Below are positions 34,181 through 42,009 of a stretch of 64,000 nucleotides of DNA, piece after piece. The position numbers and the translations under genes were made by a program. How positions within the stretch are numbered: position 1 is the stretch's first letter; the number at the start of each line of letters is the position of its first letter. The notes beneath the pieces are model-generated. The model was not told the origin of the DNA and made no database searches. It worked only from the letters and a program-made list of their open reading frames with translations. The stretch is from VRUE01 sp963707965 (GTDB lineage: Bacteria > Actinomycetota > Thermoleophilia > Solirubrobacterales > 70-9): positions 372,001 to 436,000 of the forward strand of contig CAVPRR010000006.1 in NCBI GenBank assembly GCA_963707965.1. Reading direction: 5' to 3'.

Positions 34181-34564
34181 CTATCGCGCCCGGGTCTTCG
34201 GTCGCGACCGGGTCTTCGCGGTCGCGCTGGTGGCCTTCGGCACAGATTCCTCCAGCTCCCCCAGCAGGGCGCTGGCTTCCTCGAGATGGGAGCTGATCAC
34301 CTGGCGAGCGCTCCCCAGCAGCTGAAAGATGCGGGGGTCGCGAACGCGGTGGTAGACGCTGGTGCCCTCACGGCGGGCCTCCAGCAGCCCCTGTCGGCGC
34401 ATCGCGCTGAGATGCTGAGAGGCGCCGCTGGAGTCGATCTCCAGCTCGGCCTGCAGCTCCCGCACGGTCATCTCACCGCTTCTCAACAGATCCAGGATGC
34501 GCACCCTGGCCGGGTGGCCCAGGGCGCGGAAGAGCTCCGCCTCAATTTGATGGATTGGCTCCAT
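34181..34564 (-). CDS. ArsR-family transcriptional regulator heading the hydrogenase operon
   Basis: 127 residues. Winged helix: LFRALGHPARVRILDLLRSGEMTVRELQAEL, DSSGASQHLSAMRRQGLLEARREGTSVYHRV. The metal-site Cys motif of ArsR/SmtB (ELCVCDL) is absent, so the signal is probably not a metal bound at alpha-3. A Lys/Arg-rich tail (KATSATAKTRSRPKTRAR) follows. The ATG is 10 nt after TATAAT, which lies in an AT-rich dyad. The gene order ArsR then Hyc-like subunits matches Rv0081-Rv0087 of M. tuberculosis, where Rv0081 is a hypoxia-linked regulator. Confidence 0.9.
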   Translation of the reverse strand: MEPIHQIEAELFRALGHPARVRILDLLRSGEMTVRELQAELEIDSSGASQHLSAMRRQGLLEARREGTSVYHRVRDPRIFQLLGSARQVISSHLEEASALLGELEESVPKATSATAKTRSRPKTRAR

Positions 34565-34574
34565 AGTTTAAGGA

Positions 34575-34587
34575 ATTATAAGATAAT
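34575..34587 (-). promoter_or_regulatory. Promoter -10 and dyad operator for the arsR-hyf operon
   Basis: ATTATAAGATAAT is a perfect 5-3-5 inverted repeat. Read on the minus strand it contains TATAAT ending 10 nt before the arsR ATG. The surrounding 30 bp are strikingly AT-rich for this genome. A dyad covering the -10 box upstream of an ArsR gene is the usual layout for autorepression. This is inference from position. Confidence 0.55.
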
Positions 34588-34632
34588 ACACCTCCAGCGC
34601 GGTGAGTGCCTTGCGCCTGCGGCGCAGGGCGA

Positions 34633-34712
34633 ACACGCTCACCCTTGGCACCACACGCTCACCCTTGGCACCACACGCTCGCCCTTGGCACCACACGCTC
34701 GCCCTTGGCACG
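34633..34712. repeat. 20-bp tandem repeat, four copies
   Basis: Four head-to-tail units of the type ACACGCTC(A/G)CCCTTGG + CACC, the first two with A and the last two with G at the variable position. They fill the space between the downstream end of the methyltransferase gene and the arsR promoter. No convincing ORF uses them. Their place upstream of the arsR-hyf promoter makes a regulatory role possible. Confidence 0.85.
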
Positions 34713-34730
34713 GTGGCGGTGCGCCGCCGG

Positions 34731-35372
34731 TCAGCTGCGCGGTTTCGCGCTGCCCCGCACCAGGGGCTTGACGATCGGCGGAGCCTTGGGCATCCGGTCC
34801 CGCTCCACGTGCACCAGCGCCAGCGGTGAGGCCTCGATCGTCGCCACCGTGTCGCGGTTGCAGTGGCAGCCGTCGCCCAGGAAGCGCCAGGGCTTTTCGA
34901 GGCGGTCCTGCCAGCGGGCGACAGCGGGTTGCTCTGAGCGGACGTGCTCCAGAAAGAGCATCGTTCCCCCGGGTCGCAGCACCCGGGCGACCTCGGCCAG
35001 CGCCGCGGCGGGGTTCGGCACCGTGCAGAGGACGAGCGTGAAGACCGCGGTGTCGAAGCTCGAGTCCGCAAAGGGCAACTGTTCGGCCGGTGCCTCCACG
35101 ACCTCGGCGCCATCACCGGACCCCTCCAGCCTGCGGCGCAGGCGCTTCACCATGTGCGGGTCGGGCTCAGCGAGGACGAGCCCTGTGACCGCATCCGGGT
35201 ACAGGCCGAGGTTTGCACCGGTCCCCGCCCCAACATCGAGCGTGCGCCCGTTCGCCTCGGCCAAGAGCTCGCGCCGCATGTCCTTCAGCCCAGCTTCCTC
35301 AGTGGCCTTCAACCCGCGGTCATAGAGCGCCGCGAAGCCCCGCCCCCAGGTGGCGTCATAGATCCGTCCCAT
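34731..35372 (-). CDS. Class I SAM-dependent methyltransferase (UbiE/METTL7-like)
   Basis: 213 residues. Motif I TLDVGAGTGANLGLYP (about 44-59), LAEPDPHMVKRLRRRL, VEAPAEQLPFADSSFDTAVFTLVLCTV, VLRPGGTMLFLEHVRSE, and a late Cys/His cluster GDGCHCNRDT seen in METTL7-like enzymes. ATG 35372 is preferred to the TTG two codons earlier because TAGGTT lies 6 nt upstream (35379-35384). Substrate unknown; possibly a lipid or thiol. Confidence 0.85.
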   Translation of the reverse strand: MGRIYDATWGRGFAALYDRGLKATEEAGLKDMRRELLAEANGRTLDVGAGTGANLGLYPDAVTGLVLAEPDPHMVKRLRRRLEGSGDGAEVVEAPAEQLPFADSSFDTAVFTLVLCTVPNPAAALAEVARVLRPGGTMLFLEHVRSEQPAVARWQDRLEKPWRFLGDGCHCNRDTVATIEASPLALVHVERDRMPKAPPIVKPLVRGSAKPRS

Positions 35373-35521
35373 AAGCAAAACCTAGCCCCTTCCGGCGACC
35401 CGCGACAGGGTGAGGCGCGGGAGCACTCTCAACCTATGGGTGGCGGAAACGCCGAACGGCCCCGACCACGGCCGTCGCCGCTTCCGCCGTCACCCCGTAT
35501 GGCTGAGCGACCGGCCCGGGG

Positions 35522-36409
35522 TCAGGCGGCGTCCCGCTGCTTCGCGTGCTCCGGCTCGGCCTCGAGGCCCGGCTCGCTGTGGGCGGCCCGTTCCTCGTAG
35601 GCGCGGCGGCTGGACTTGTCAACTTCGGTGAGGATCTTGTGGACCCCCATGAAGCGCGCCACCGCCTCGCGGCCCCTGCGCGGCAGCAGGCTGGCCGAGG
35701 TGACCGTGAACTTCAGCGAGCGCGGCACGAAGACGTCGAATCGCCGCAGCTCGAGAGCATCGACGATCTCGTTGGCGACGTCCTCGGGCTCGACCCGCTT
35801 GACCGCGCGCTGGTCGGAGACCCCTTCCATCAGGGCGGTGTTGACCGGCACCGGCATCACGCAGGACAGCTCGATGCCCGTGTCTCGCATCTCCTGGCGA
35901 ACGGCCTCGGAAAGACCCACCACGGCGTGCTTGGTCGCCGAGTAGGTCGCGATCCCGGGCACGCCGGCCTTTCCGGCGGACGAGGCGATGTTGACGATGT
36001 GGCCGGTGTTTCGCGGGAGCATCCGCTTGAGCGCCAGCTGAGTGCCCGTGATCACGCCGTGCAGGTTGATGTCGACCTGGCGACGGGCCGAGTCCTCACC
36101 TTCCTCCACGAATGGAGTGACGGGCATGATCCCGGCGTTGTTGACCAGGATGTCGAGTGGGCCGAACTCCTTTTCCGTGCCCTCGAGGAAGCTCTCGAAC
36201 GAGGCGCGGTCGGTGACGTCGAGGGGCAGCGCGATCGTGCCGCTGCCCAACTCGGCCGCGGTCTGTTCCGCAAGCGCCAAGTCGAGATCCCCGATGGCCA
36301 CCCGGCAGCCCTTGCGAATCAGTGCAGTTGCCGTTGCCTTGCCGATCCCGCGAGCGGCGCCGGTGATCGCCACCACCTTGCCGCTGAGCGACCGTCGTTC
36401 CTTTGCCAT
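35522..36409 (-). CDS. Short-chain dehydrogenase/reductase
   Basis: 295 residues from the ATG at 36409, which has GGAGGAGGAG just upstream, one of the clear Shine-Dalgarno sequences here. Cofactor motif TGAARGIGKATA, DLDLALAEQ, NNAGIMPV, catalytic Ser in NIASSAGKAG and YSATKHA. The C-terminus is long and charged (SSRRAYEERAAHSEPGLEAEPEH). The substrate is unknown; the thiolase-like gene directly upstream suggests lipid or steroid metabolism. Confidence 0.87.
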   Translation of the reverse strand: MAKERRSLSGKVVAITGAARGIGKATATALIRKGCRVAIGDLDLALAEQTAAELGSGTIALPLDVTDRASFESFLEGTEKEFGPLDILVNNAGIMPVTPFVEEGEDSARRQVDINLHGVITGTQLALKRMLPRNTGHIVNIASSAGKAGVPGIATYSATKHAVVGLSEAVRQEMRDTGIELSCVMPVPVNTALMEGVSDQRAVKRVEPEDVANEIVDALELRRFDVFVPRSLKFTVTSASLLPRRGREAVARFMGVHKILTEVDKSSRRAYEERAAHSEPGLEAEPEHAKQRDAA

Positions 36410-36435
36410 CTCTCTCCTCCTCCGATTCGGGGCCG

Positions 36436-37629
36436 TCAGGCCGCCGGCTTGTAGACCGTGACCACGGCGGCACCGCCGAGGCCGATGTTGTGCTGCAGGG
36501 CCACCTTGGCGCCGTCGACCTGGCGCTTGTCCGCCTGGCCGCGCAGCTGCCAGGTCAGCTCCGAGCACTGCGCGAGGCCGGTCGCCCCCAGCGGGTGGCC
36601 CTTGGAGATCAGCCCGCCCGAGGGGTTGACGACGACCTTGCCGCCGTAGGTGGTTGCTTCTTCGTCGATCAGCTTGTGGGCCTCTCCCTCTGCGGCGAAC
36701 CCGAGTGCTTCGTAGGTGATCAGCTCGTTGGCGCTGAAGCAGTCGTGCAGCTCGCAGACGTCGATCTCGTCGGGACTCACGCCGGCTTCCTCGTAGGCCT
36801 CCTGGGCCGCCTGCTTCGACATATCGGAGCCGACTATCTTCATGCAGTCGGTGTCATCCGCGAAGGTCGAGGCGAGGTCGGTGACCATCGACTGGCCGGC
36901 GATCTCGATCGCCTGCCCCCAGAGGTCGTGCTCGTCGACGTAGCGCTCCGAGGCGACGATCGCGCAGGCCGAGCCGTCAGAGGTCGGCGAGCACTGGAGC
37001 TTGGTCAGCGGGTCGTGGATCATCTTCGCCGCCTTGATGTCCTCCAGCGTGTACTCGTCCTGGAACTGGGCATAGGGGTTGTTGACCGAGTGCTTGTGGT
37101 TCTTCCAGCCGATCCAGGCGTAGTGGTCGGGGGTGGAGCCGTACTTGTCCATGTGGTCGCGACCGGCGTTGCCGAACATCTGCGGCGCCGGCGGCGACTG
37201 CTCGGGGTCGCGGATCTCGAACATCCGCATGGCGTGCTTGTCGAGCGCGTTGGTGCGGTCGGTGTACTTGACGCCGAGCGAGCCCGGCTCCATCTTCTCG
37301 AAGCCGAGCGCGAGCGCACAGTCCACGAGGCCGCCCCGGACGGCCTGCCGGGCCAGGAACAGCGCCGAGGAGCCCGTCGAGCAGTTGTTGTTGACGTTGA
37401 CCACCGGGATCCCGGTCAGGCCCAGCTGGTAGAGCGCTCGCTGCCCGTAGGTCGAGTCCCCGTAGCAGTAGCCCGCGTAGGCCTGCTCGACGTCCTCGTA
37501 GGGGATGCCGGAATCGGCCAGGGCCCCCTCCCCCGCTTCCCGCGCCCAATCCGGGTAGTCGCCCTCCTTGGTCCCGGGCTTCTCGAACTTGGTCATACCG
37601 ACCCCTACGACAAACGAGCGGTTGCTCAA
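36436..37629 (-). CDS. Thiolase-like acetyl-CoA acetyltransferase / SCP-x type lipid-transfer protein
   Basis: 397 residues, thiolase fold. Nucleophile Cys83 in VNNNCSTGSSAL; C-terminal ELHDCFSANELITYEALG and NPSGGLISKGHPLGATGLAQ. The HDCF motif marks the SCP2-thiolase/lipid-transfer subgroup, used in side-chain or acyl-CoA thiolysis and sometimes as partner of other proteins. TTG start with AGGAG ~7 nt upstream. Probably co-transcribed with the SDR 26 bp downstream. Confidence 0.88.
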   Translation of the reverse strand: MSNRSFVVGVGMTKFEKPGTKEGDYPDWAREAGEGALADSGIPYEDVEQAYAGYCYGDSTYGQRALYQLGLTGIPVVNVNNNCSTGSSALFLARQAVRGGLVDCALALGFEKMEPGSLGVKYTDRTNALDKHAMRMFEIRDPEQSPPAPQMFGNAGRDHMDKYGSTPDHYAWIGWKNHKHSVNNPYAQFQDEYTLEDIKAAKMIHDPLTKLQCSPTSDGSACAIVASERYVDEHDLWGQAIEIAGQSMVTDLASTFADDTDCMKIVGSDMSKQAAQEAYEEAGVSPDEIDVCELHDCFSANELITYEALGFAAEGEAHKLIDEEATTYGGKVVVNPSGGLISKGHPLGATGLAQCSELTWQLRGQADKRQVDGAKVALQHNIGLGGAAVVTVYKPAA

Positions 37630-37729
37630 AGTCTGCTCCTGTGGTCACCCGCGTGCGCGGCTGTTTGGCTGGGTGGCCAGGAATGTACCGGGCCGGGGCG
37701 CCGGGCGTGCAACGAGGCGCCCTCCCCCC

Positions 37730-38413
37730 TCATCCGACGTGCCCGGCGGGCATCCGGTCATCGTGGCCGCGACACTCCTCGGGCTGCCAGCCGGGGACCG
37801 TGTTTCCCTCCGGCGGAATCGGGTGCTCACTGAGGATCCTGGCCAGGTGCGTGACGTTGTGGGCCATCCACTTCGCGGTCTTCTGTGTGTAGGCGTGGTC
37901 CTTGCCGCCCGCCTCTATGAACGAGGGGCCGGGCCCGGCGTCCCCGACCCAGTAGGTGTCGGCATTGGGAGGGATCGCACAGCCGAGATGGGTCAGGTTG
38001 AAGAGCGTCGTCTCCGAGCAGGCGTGGGCGCCGTCCTCGTTGCCGGTCACGACCACCCCGCCGACGGTGTTGTAGAGCGGGTACTGGCCGACGTCGTTGG
38101 TCGTGTTGTAGGTGCCGTCGAGCCGCTCGATCACCATCTGGCAGACGCTGTTTCGGACCCCGAACCAGATCGACATGGCCATGATCAGGATGTCGGCGGC
38201 AAGGACCTTCTCGAGGATCTGGGGCCACTCGTCCCCCTCCCCCATGTCGGAGACGACGCCAAAGGGGATCTTGTAGTCGACGGGCCGCAGCGTCTCGTGC
38301 TTGACGCCCAGCTCGTCGAAGTGGCCGGTGACGATGTCGATCAGGGCCTGGGTGTTGGAGGGCTCCGGTGACTTCTTGAGCGTGCAGTTGAGGATCAGCG
38401 CCTTGAGACCCAT
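37730..38413 (-). CDS. Flavodoxin-like/NAD(P)H-dependent FMN reductase family protein
   Basis: 227 residues from the ATG at 38413. Flavodoxin fold: MGLKALILNCTLKKSPEPSNTQAL (FMN phosphate loop, SPEPSNT), ADILIMAMSIWFGVRNSV and GGVVVTGNEDGAHACSETTL. Family members bind FMN and reduce quinones, flavins or aromatic compounds. A C-terminal ~45-residue extension (HPIPPEGNTVPGWQPEECRG) is not part of the core. Divergent from ccdA. Confidence 0.82.
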   Translation of the reverse strand: MGLKALILNCTLKKSPEPSNTQALIDIVTGHFDELGVKHETLRPVDYKIPFGVVSDMGEGDEWPQILEKVLAADILIMAMSIWFGVRNSVCQMVIERLDGTYNTTNDVGQYPLYNTVGGVVVTGNEDGAHACSETTLFNLTHLGCAIPPNADTYWVGDAGPGPSFIEAGGKDHAYTQKTAKWMAHNVTHLARILSEHPIPPEGNTVPGWQPEECRGHDDRMPAGHVG

Positions 38414-38463
38414 GGCGCCAGTCTCGCCGGTCCGAGGTCCGAGCGCAAGTACTCTGAGGGGCT

Positions 38464-39222
38464 GTGATTGTCGCCGCCGTGAGCACCGACCCAGCCGCCG
38501 GAGTGGGGATCTTTGCCGCCCTCGCTGCGGGCGTCGTCTCCTTCCTCTCCCCCTGCGTGCTCCCCCTCGTCCCCGGTTACCTCTCGGCGGTAAGCGGCGT
38601 CTCCGCCACGGAGCTGGACAGTGCCGGCTGGAAGCGTGTCCTGGGCCCAAGCCTTCTCTTCGTCGCCAGCTTCTCGGCGATCTTCATCCTCTGGGGCCTC
38701 ACCGCCACGGCGGTCGGCGCGACCCTGCGCGACCACGAGGAGCTGCTGACCAAGGTCGCGGCGGTGCTGATCGTCGCCATGGGCGTTCTCTTCGTGGCCT
38801 CCCTCTTCTTCGCCCGCCTCAACCGAGAGTGGCACGTCGACGCCCTCCTGGAGCGGGCCGGCAGGGGGGGACCAATCGTCGCCGGTGCGGCCTTCGCGAT
38901 CGCCTGGACCCCCTGCATTGGACCCACCCTCGGCGCCATCCTCACCGCCGCCTCGCTCACCGATTCGGCCGGCCGCGGCGCCTTCCTCCTCGCTGTCTAC
39001 TCAGCCGGCCTGGCCATTCCCTTCCTCTTGACCGCGGTCGCCTTCTCCCGCATGACCACAGCCTTCGCCGTGATCAAGCGCCACTACCAGGCGATAGTCG
39101 CCACCGGCGGTCTGATCCTGATCGCAATGGGCGTCCTGATCTGGACCGGAGAGCTGACCCAGCTCAACATCGAGGCCCAGCGCCTGCTGAGCGAACTCGG
39201 CCTCGACTTCTGGAACGTCTGA
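38464..39222 (+). CDS. ccdA: Cytochrome c biogenesis protein CcdA (DsbD-type thiol transporter)
   Basis: 252 residues, six hydrophobic helices. The two membrane Cys lie in SFLSPCVLPLVPGYL (helix 1) and AIAWTPCIGPTLGAIL (helix 4), the hallmark of CcdA/DsbD electron carriers that move reducing equivalents across the membrane for cytochrome c maturation or thioredoxin-like proteins. The GTG start at 38464 lies 8 nt after TACTCT; GTG 38479 is an alternative. No ResB/ResC genes follow, so the recipient is not in the window. Confidence 0.92.
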   Translation: MIVAAVSTDPAAGVGIFAALAAGVVSFLSPCVLPLVPGYLSAVSGVSATELDSAGWKRVLGPSLLFVASFSAIFILWGLTATAVGATLRDHEELLTKVAAVLIVAMGVLFVASLFFARLNREWHVDALLERAGRGGPIVAGAAFAIAWTPCIGPTLGAILTAASLTDSAGRGAFLLAVYSAGLAIPFLLTAVAFSRMTTAFAVIKRHYQAIVATGGLILIAMGVLIWTGELTQLNIEAQRLLSELGLDFWNV

Positions 39223-39253
39223 GGGCAAAGAGGCCGCTGAGACTGCAATTCGC

Positions 39254-39298
39254 TGAGACTGCATTTGTACGTGCTGGGGACGTACAAATGCAGTCTCA
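39254..39298. repeat. 19-bp perfect inverted repeat, family-2 palindrome, copy 1
   Basis: Arms 39254-39272 (TGAGACTGCATTTGTACGT) and 39280-39298 are perfect complements with a 7-nt loop, just after ccdA and preceded by a partial direct copy (CGCTGAGACTGCA). The right arm sequence GACGTACAAATGCA recurs near 56586. It may serve as ccdA terminator; the AT-richer arms and second copy suggest a dispersed element. Confidence 0.75.
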
Positions 39299-39306
39299 AC
39301 CCCCAG

Positions 39307-39385
39307 GTGCGGATGCGACCGGGTCAGATCCATAAGTGCGGATGCGACCGGGTCAGATCCATAAGCGCGGATGCGACCGGGTCAG
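39307..39385. repeat. 29-bp tandem repeat, 2.7 copies
   Basis: 39307-39335 and 39336-39364 are identical 29-bp units containing GCGGATGCGACCGGGTCAG, and 39365-39385 is a partial third with one change. The third copy overlaps the stop codon of the 94-residue gene on the minus strand, suggesting the array grew from the end of that gene. Confidence 0.85.
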
Positions 39386-39666
39386 TTGTGGGCTGGCGTG
39401 ACGGTCTGCAGCTCCCGCCCGACCGCCTCGACCTCCTCGAGGCCACCGTCGTCCAGTTCGCGGGAGCAGACGATCCGGAAGCGGCCCGTCCCGAGCTCCG
39501 CATCGGGGACGACAGGCAGGCCGCGAATCTGGTCCCAGCCCAGCCTCTCGACCTCGAACGGGTTCATCCGCACCTCGGCCGCGGGAAACGGGCAGTTGCG
39601 GTTGTGCTGGTCGATCGCCTTGGAGATCGCCTCCAGGTTCTTTACCTCGGGGGAAGCCACCACCAA
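39382..39666 (-). CDS. Conserved-looking small protein of unknown function
   Basis: 94 residues; soluble, no signal or helix. A CPFPAAEVRMNPFEVERLGW core with a single Cys, then VVPDAELGTGRFRIVCSRE. No family recognised. Reading starts at TTG 39666 or, more plausibly, GTG 39663. It lies 5 nt after the cupin gene's stop, so the two are probably one operon. Codon use is typical, supporting a real gene. Confidence 0.6.
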   Translation of the reverse strand: MVVASPEVKNLEAISKAIDQHNRNCPFPAAEVRMNPFEVERLGWDQIRGLPVVPDAELGTGRFRIVCSRELDDGGLEEVEAVGRELQTVTPAHN

Positions 39667-39671
39667 GCCAC

Positions 39672-40088
39672 CTACAACGTCCCGCCGGTGTCGTAGGGCT
39701 CGCCCGGAGTGGCGCCAATCACCAGCAGGCGGAGCCCGTCAGGGCCGGAGACGACCTTGCGCTTGACGTCGGGACCAACGCGGGCGATGTGATCGCTGTC
39801 GAGCGGGTAGCGCTCGCCGTCCGCCTCCAGGGTGCCGGATCCCCTCAGGGCCGCATAGACCTCCTCCTGGCCAAGCTGTTGGGGCCGCTTGGCGAACATG
39901 CGGCCGCCGATCCCCGCCGCGGAGTGGTCATGCTCGGGATATTCGTCGGCGCCGGGCGCGAGGTCGATGATCGAGATGCCGAACGAGCTCACGCCGAGGT
40001 CAGCAGCGACCCGGTGGAACTTGATGCCCTCGAAGAATCCCTCGATCGCGTCGATGTCCTCGACCTTCGTGTGGGTCAGATCGGCCAT
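39672..40088 (-). CDS. Cupin-domain protein
   Basis: 138 residues, one beta-barrel. Cupin motif 1 is partly visible (DEYPEHDHSAAG with HxH) and motif 2 in YAALRGSGTLEADGERYPLD; the last part LRLLVIGATPGEPYDTG closes the barrel. Metal binding is likely, but no reaction can be assigned. ATG 40088 lies 7 nt after TAGCAT (40096-40101, minus). Divergent from dinB. Confidence 0.78.
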   Translation of the reverse strand: MADLTHTKVEDIDAIEGFFEGIKFHRVAADLGVSSFGISIIDLAPGADEYPEHDHSAAGIGGRMFAKRPQQLGQEEVYAALRGSGTLEADGERYPLDSDHIARVGPDVKRKVVSGPDGLRLLVIGATPGEPYDTGGTL

Positions 40089-40208
40089 CGCGCCGATGCT
40101 ACCCCGAACGTGGCCCTGGGGAGCCGCCCTGGCACGACACTTCCCTGCCTAAGACGGCGCGACTCTTGCCGGGCGGTTGCCGTCCCGCCTCCGCCCTACG
40201 ATCGGTGG

Positions 40209-41291
40209 ATGGCCGACGAGCGGACCATCGCGCACCTGGATATGGACGCGTTCTACGCGTCCGTTGAGCTGCGGCGCCGCCCGGAGCTAAGGGGGAAGCC
40301 CGTTGTGGTCTGCGGGCGAGGGCCACGCGCGGTGGTCACCACGGCGAGCTATGAGGCGCGCAAGCTGGCCGGGATCCACTCCGCCATGCCCGCCGCCATA
40401 GCGCGGCGCAGGCTGCCCGGCGCCGTCTTCCTCGAGCCCGACTTTTCCGCCTACCGGGCTGCCTCGGCGCAGGTGATGGAGATCCTCAGAGAAGGTGCGG
40501 AGACCGTCGAGGTCGTCGGTCTCGACGAGGCCTATGTCGATCTGACCGGGGTCTTCTCGCCGAAGGCGACGATGCGCAGCATCGCCACCCGGATCCGCGA
40601 GGAGGTTGGCCTCACGTGCTCGATCGGGATCTCGGAGAACCGCCTGCTCGCGAAGATCACCAGCGAGTTGGGGAAGCCCGCGGGCCTCGTGGTGCTCTCG
40701 CGCGCCGAAGCGCTGGATCGGTTTGCGGCGCAGGCGCCCGGTCTGGTGCCGGGAATCGGGCCAAAGACCGCAATCAGGCTGCAGCAGATGGGGATCCGAA
40801 CCCTGACCGCGCTGCGCGACCACGATCCCGCCGCCCTGGAGCGAGCCTTTGGACCGCGGATGGGCCACTGGCTGCGGGCCCGAGCGCGCTTCGAAGACGA
40901 CACGCCGATTGCGGCCGTGCGCGAGACGAAGTCCCAATCCGCCGAGACCACCTTCGATGTGGACGTAGCCGACCAGGCGGAGATGGCCGCCTCGATGGTC
41001 TCCCTGGCGGAGGAGCTCTGCCGCCGCCTGCGCTCCCGCGACCTGCAGGGGCGAACGATCGGCATCAAGGTCCGCCTCGACGACTGGACGAACGTGACCC
41101 GCTCCCACACCGTGGAGCAGGCGACCAATGATCCCGCCGTGGTCAGCTCGGTCGCACTCGACTTGCTGCGCGCCTACGCGCCACCCCGTCCGGTGCGGCT
41201 GCTCGGGGTGCGCGTCGCGAGCTTCCGCCAGGAGGAGCCCGCCGAGCCAGCCACCCCGGAGGGGCAGCTGCAGCTCGGCCTCGCCAGCTGA
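40209..41291 (+). CDS. dinB: DNA polymerase IV (Y family)
   Basis: 360 residues from the ATG at 40209, 6 nt after TACGAT (40197-40202). Palm: HLDMDAFYASVE with the first catalytic Asp, and LDEAYVDLTG with the Asp-Glu pair; SIGISENRLLAKITSELGKPAGL; HhH PGIGPKTAIRLQQMGI; little-finger domain to the end. The C-terminal EGQLQLGLAS resembles a beta-clamp-binding motif (QLxLGL). Translesion synthesis enzyme; no LexA box was recognised. Confidence 0.95.
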   Translation: MADERTIAHLDMDAFYASVELRRRPELRGKPVVVCGRGPRAVVTTASYEARKLAGIHSAMPAAIARRRLPGAVFLEPDFSAYRAASAQVMEILREGAETVEVVGLDEAYVDLTGVFSPKATMRSIATRIREEVGLTCSIGISENRLLAKITSELGKPAGLVVLSRAEALDRFAAQAPGLVPGIGPKTAIRLQQMGIRTLTALRDHDPAALERAFGPRMGHWLRARARFEDDTPIAAVRETKSQSAETTFDVDVADQAEMAASMVSLAEELCRRLRSRDLQGRTIGIKVRLDDWTNVTRSHTVEQATNDPAVVSSVALDLLRAYAPPRPVRLLGVRVASFRQEEPAEPATPEGQLQLGLAS

Positions 41292-41301
41292 GGCCGAGCT
41301 G
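41271..41301. terminator. Bidirectional terminator-like hairpin, dinB/rlpA-like
   Basis: CAGCTCGGCCT (41271-41281) pairs perfectly with AGGCCGAGCTG (41291-41301) across a 9-nt loop that contains the dinB stop codon. It separates converging dinB and the RlpA-like gene. No T-tract. Confidence 0.6.
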
Positions 41302-41341
41302 TCTCGCCACGCAGGACCGGCTGCCCGCCGGCCGAGGCCGC

Positions 41342-41986
41342 CTACCGGCTGGAGAGCAGCACGCCGGTGCTGGGGAAGTGCAGCTGTGCCCTGGTGGCCG
41401 CGGTCAGATCGAAGTCGCGCCCGGCGACGTAGGGGCCCCGGTCGACAACCGAAACGGTGACCGACCGGCCGTGGTAGCGGAGCTTCACCTTCGACCCGCA
41501 CGGCAGTGTCTTGTGAGCCACTCCCAGGGTTCCCGGCTCCAGCGTGCCGCCGCACGCCATACCGCCGCCGTAGAGGCCCGGCCCGTAGTAGGAGGCGGCT
41601 GCGGTGCGGTAGGCGGTGACCCGCCGCGCGGGACTCACCGAGGCTCGCACCCGCCTGTCGTGCAAGCCGTAGGCGCGCACCGTGTAGCTGCCGACGCCGC
41701 GCGTCCGCCAGCGCAGCTCGAAGGCGCCGTTGCGCCGGCTGGCGGTGCCCACGTGCGCTCCGCGCGGGCCGCGGACGATGACCTTGACACGGTGGGAGCC
41801 GCGTGGCCTCACCCGCCCCCGCAGCACCAACCCCCGGCCGCTGACGACGTCGTGGCTGGAGATGTGCAGGGAAATGTGTGCATGGACCCGCTGAGGCGTC
41901 TGGTGTGGGTGCTTCCACGCCAGCGCCGGGCCGGCTGCTGCTGCAACAACGGCGGCGACCAGCGCCGCGGGCAGGAGGTATCGCAT
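41342..41986 (-). CDS. RlpA-like double-psi beta-barrel exported wall protein
   Basis: 214 residues. Signal peptide (about 1-23, LLPAALVAAVVAAAAGPALA), a beta-rich middle region (about 30-120) and the C-terminal RlpA/expansin-like DPBB: ASYYGPGLYGGGMACGGTLEPGTLG, LPCGSKV and VVDRGPYVAGRDFDLTAAT with the conserved Asp. The family includes peptidoglycan-binding proteins and lytic transglycosylases. It is preceded by a cyclic-di-AMP riboswitch, the usual control for actinobacterial wall-remodelling proteins such as Rpf and NlpC/P60 enzymes. Confidence 0.88.
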   Translation of the reverse strand: MRYLLPAALVAAVVAAAAGPALAWKHPHQTPQRVHAHISLHISSHDVVSGRGLVLRGRVRPRGSHRVKVIVRGPRGAHVGTASRRNGAFELRWRTRGVGSYTVRAYGLHDRRVRASVSPARRVTAYRTAAASYYGPGLYGGGMACGGTLEPGTLGVAHKTLPCGSKVKLRYHGRSVTVSVVDRGPYVAGRDFDLTAATRAQLHFPSTGVLLSSR

Positions 41987-42009
41987 CGTTCGCTCACTCG
42001 CTTTCTCGC

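Noticed and set aside
34568..34730. Small ORFs across the 20-bp tandem array
   Set aside because: They only translate the repeat and run into the methyltransferase on the wrong strand; no start site or known peptide.
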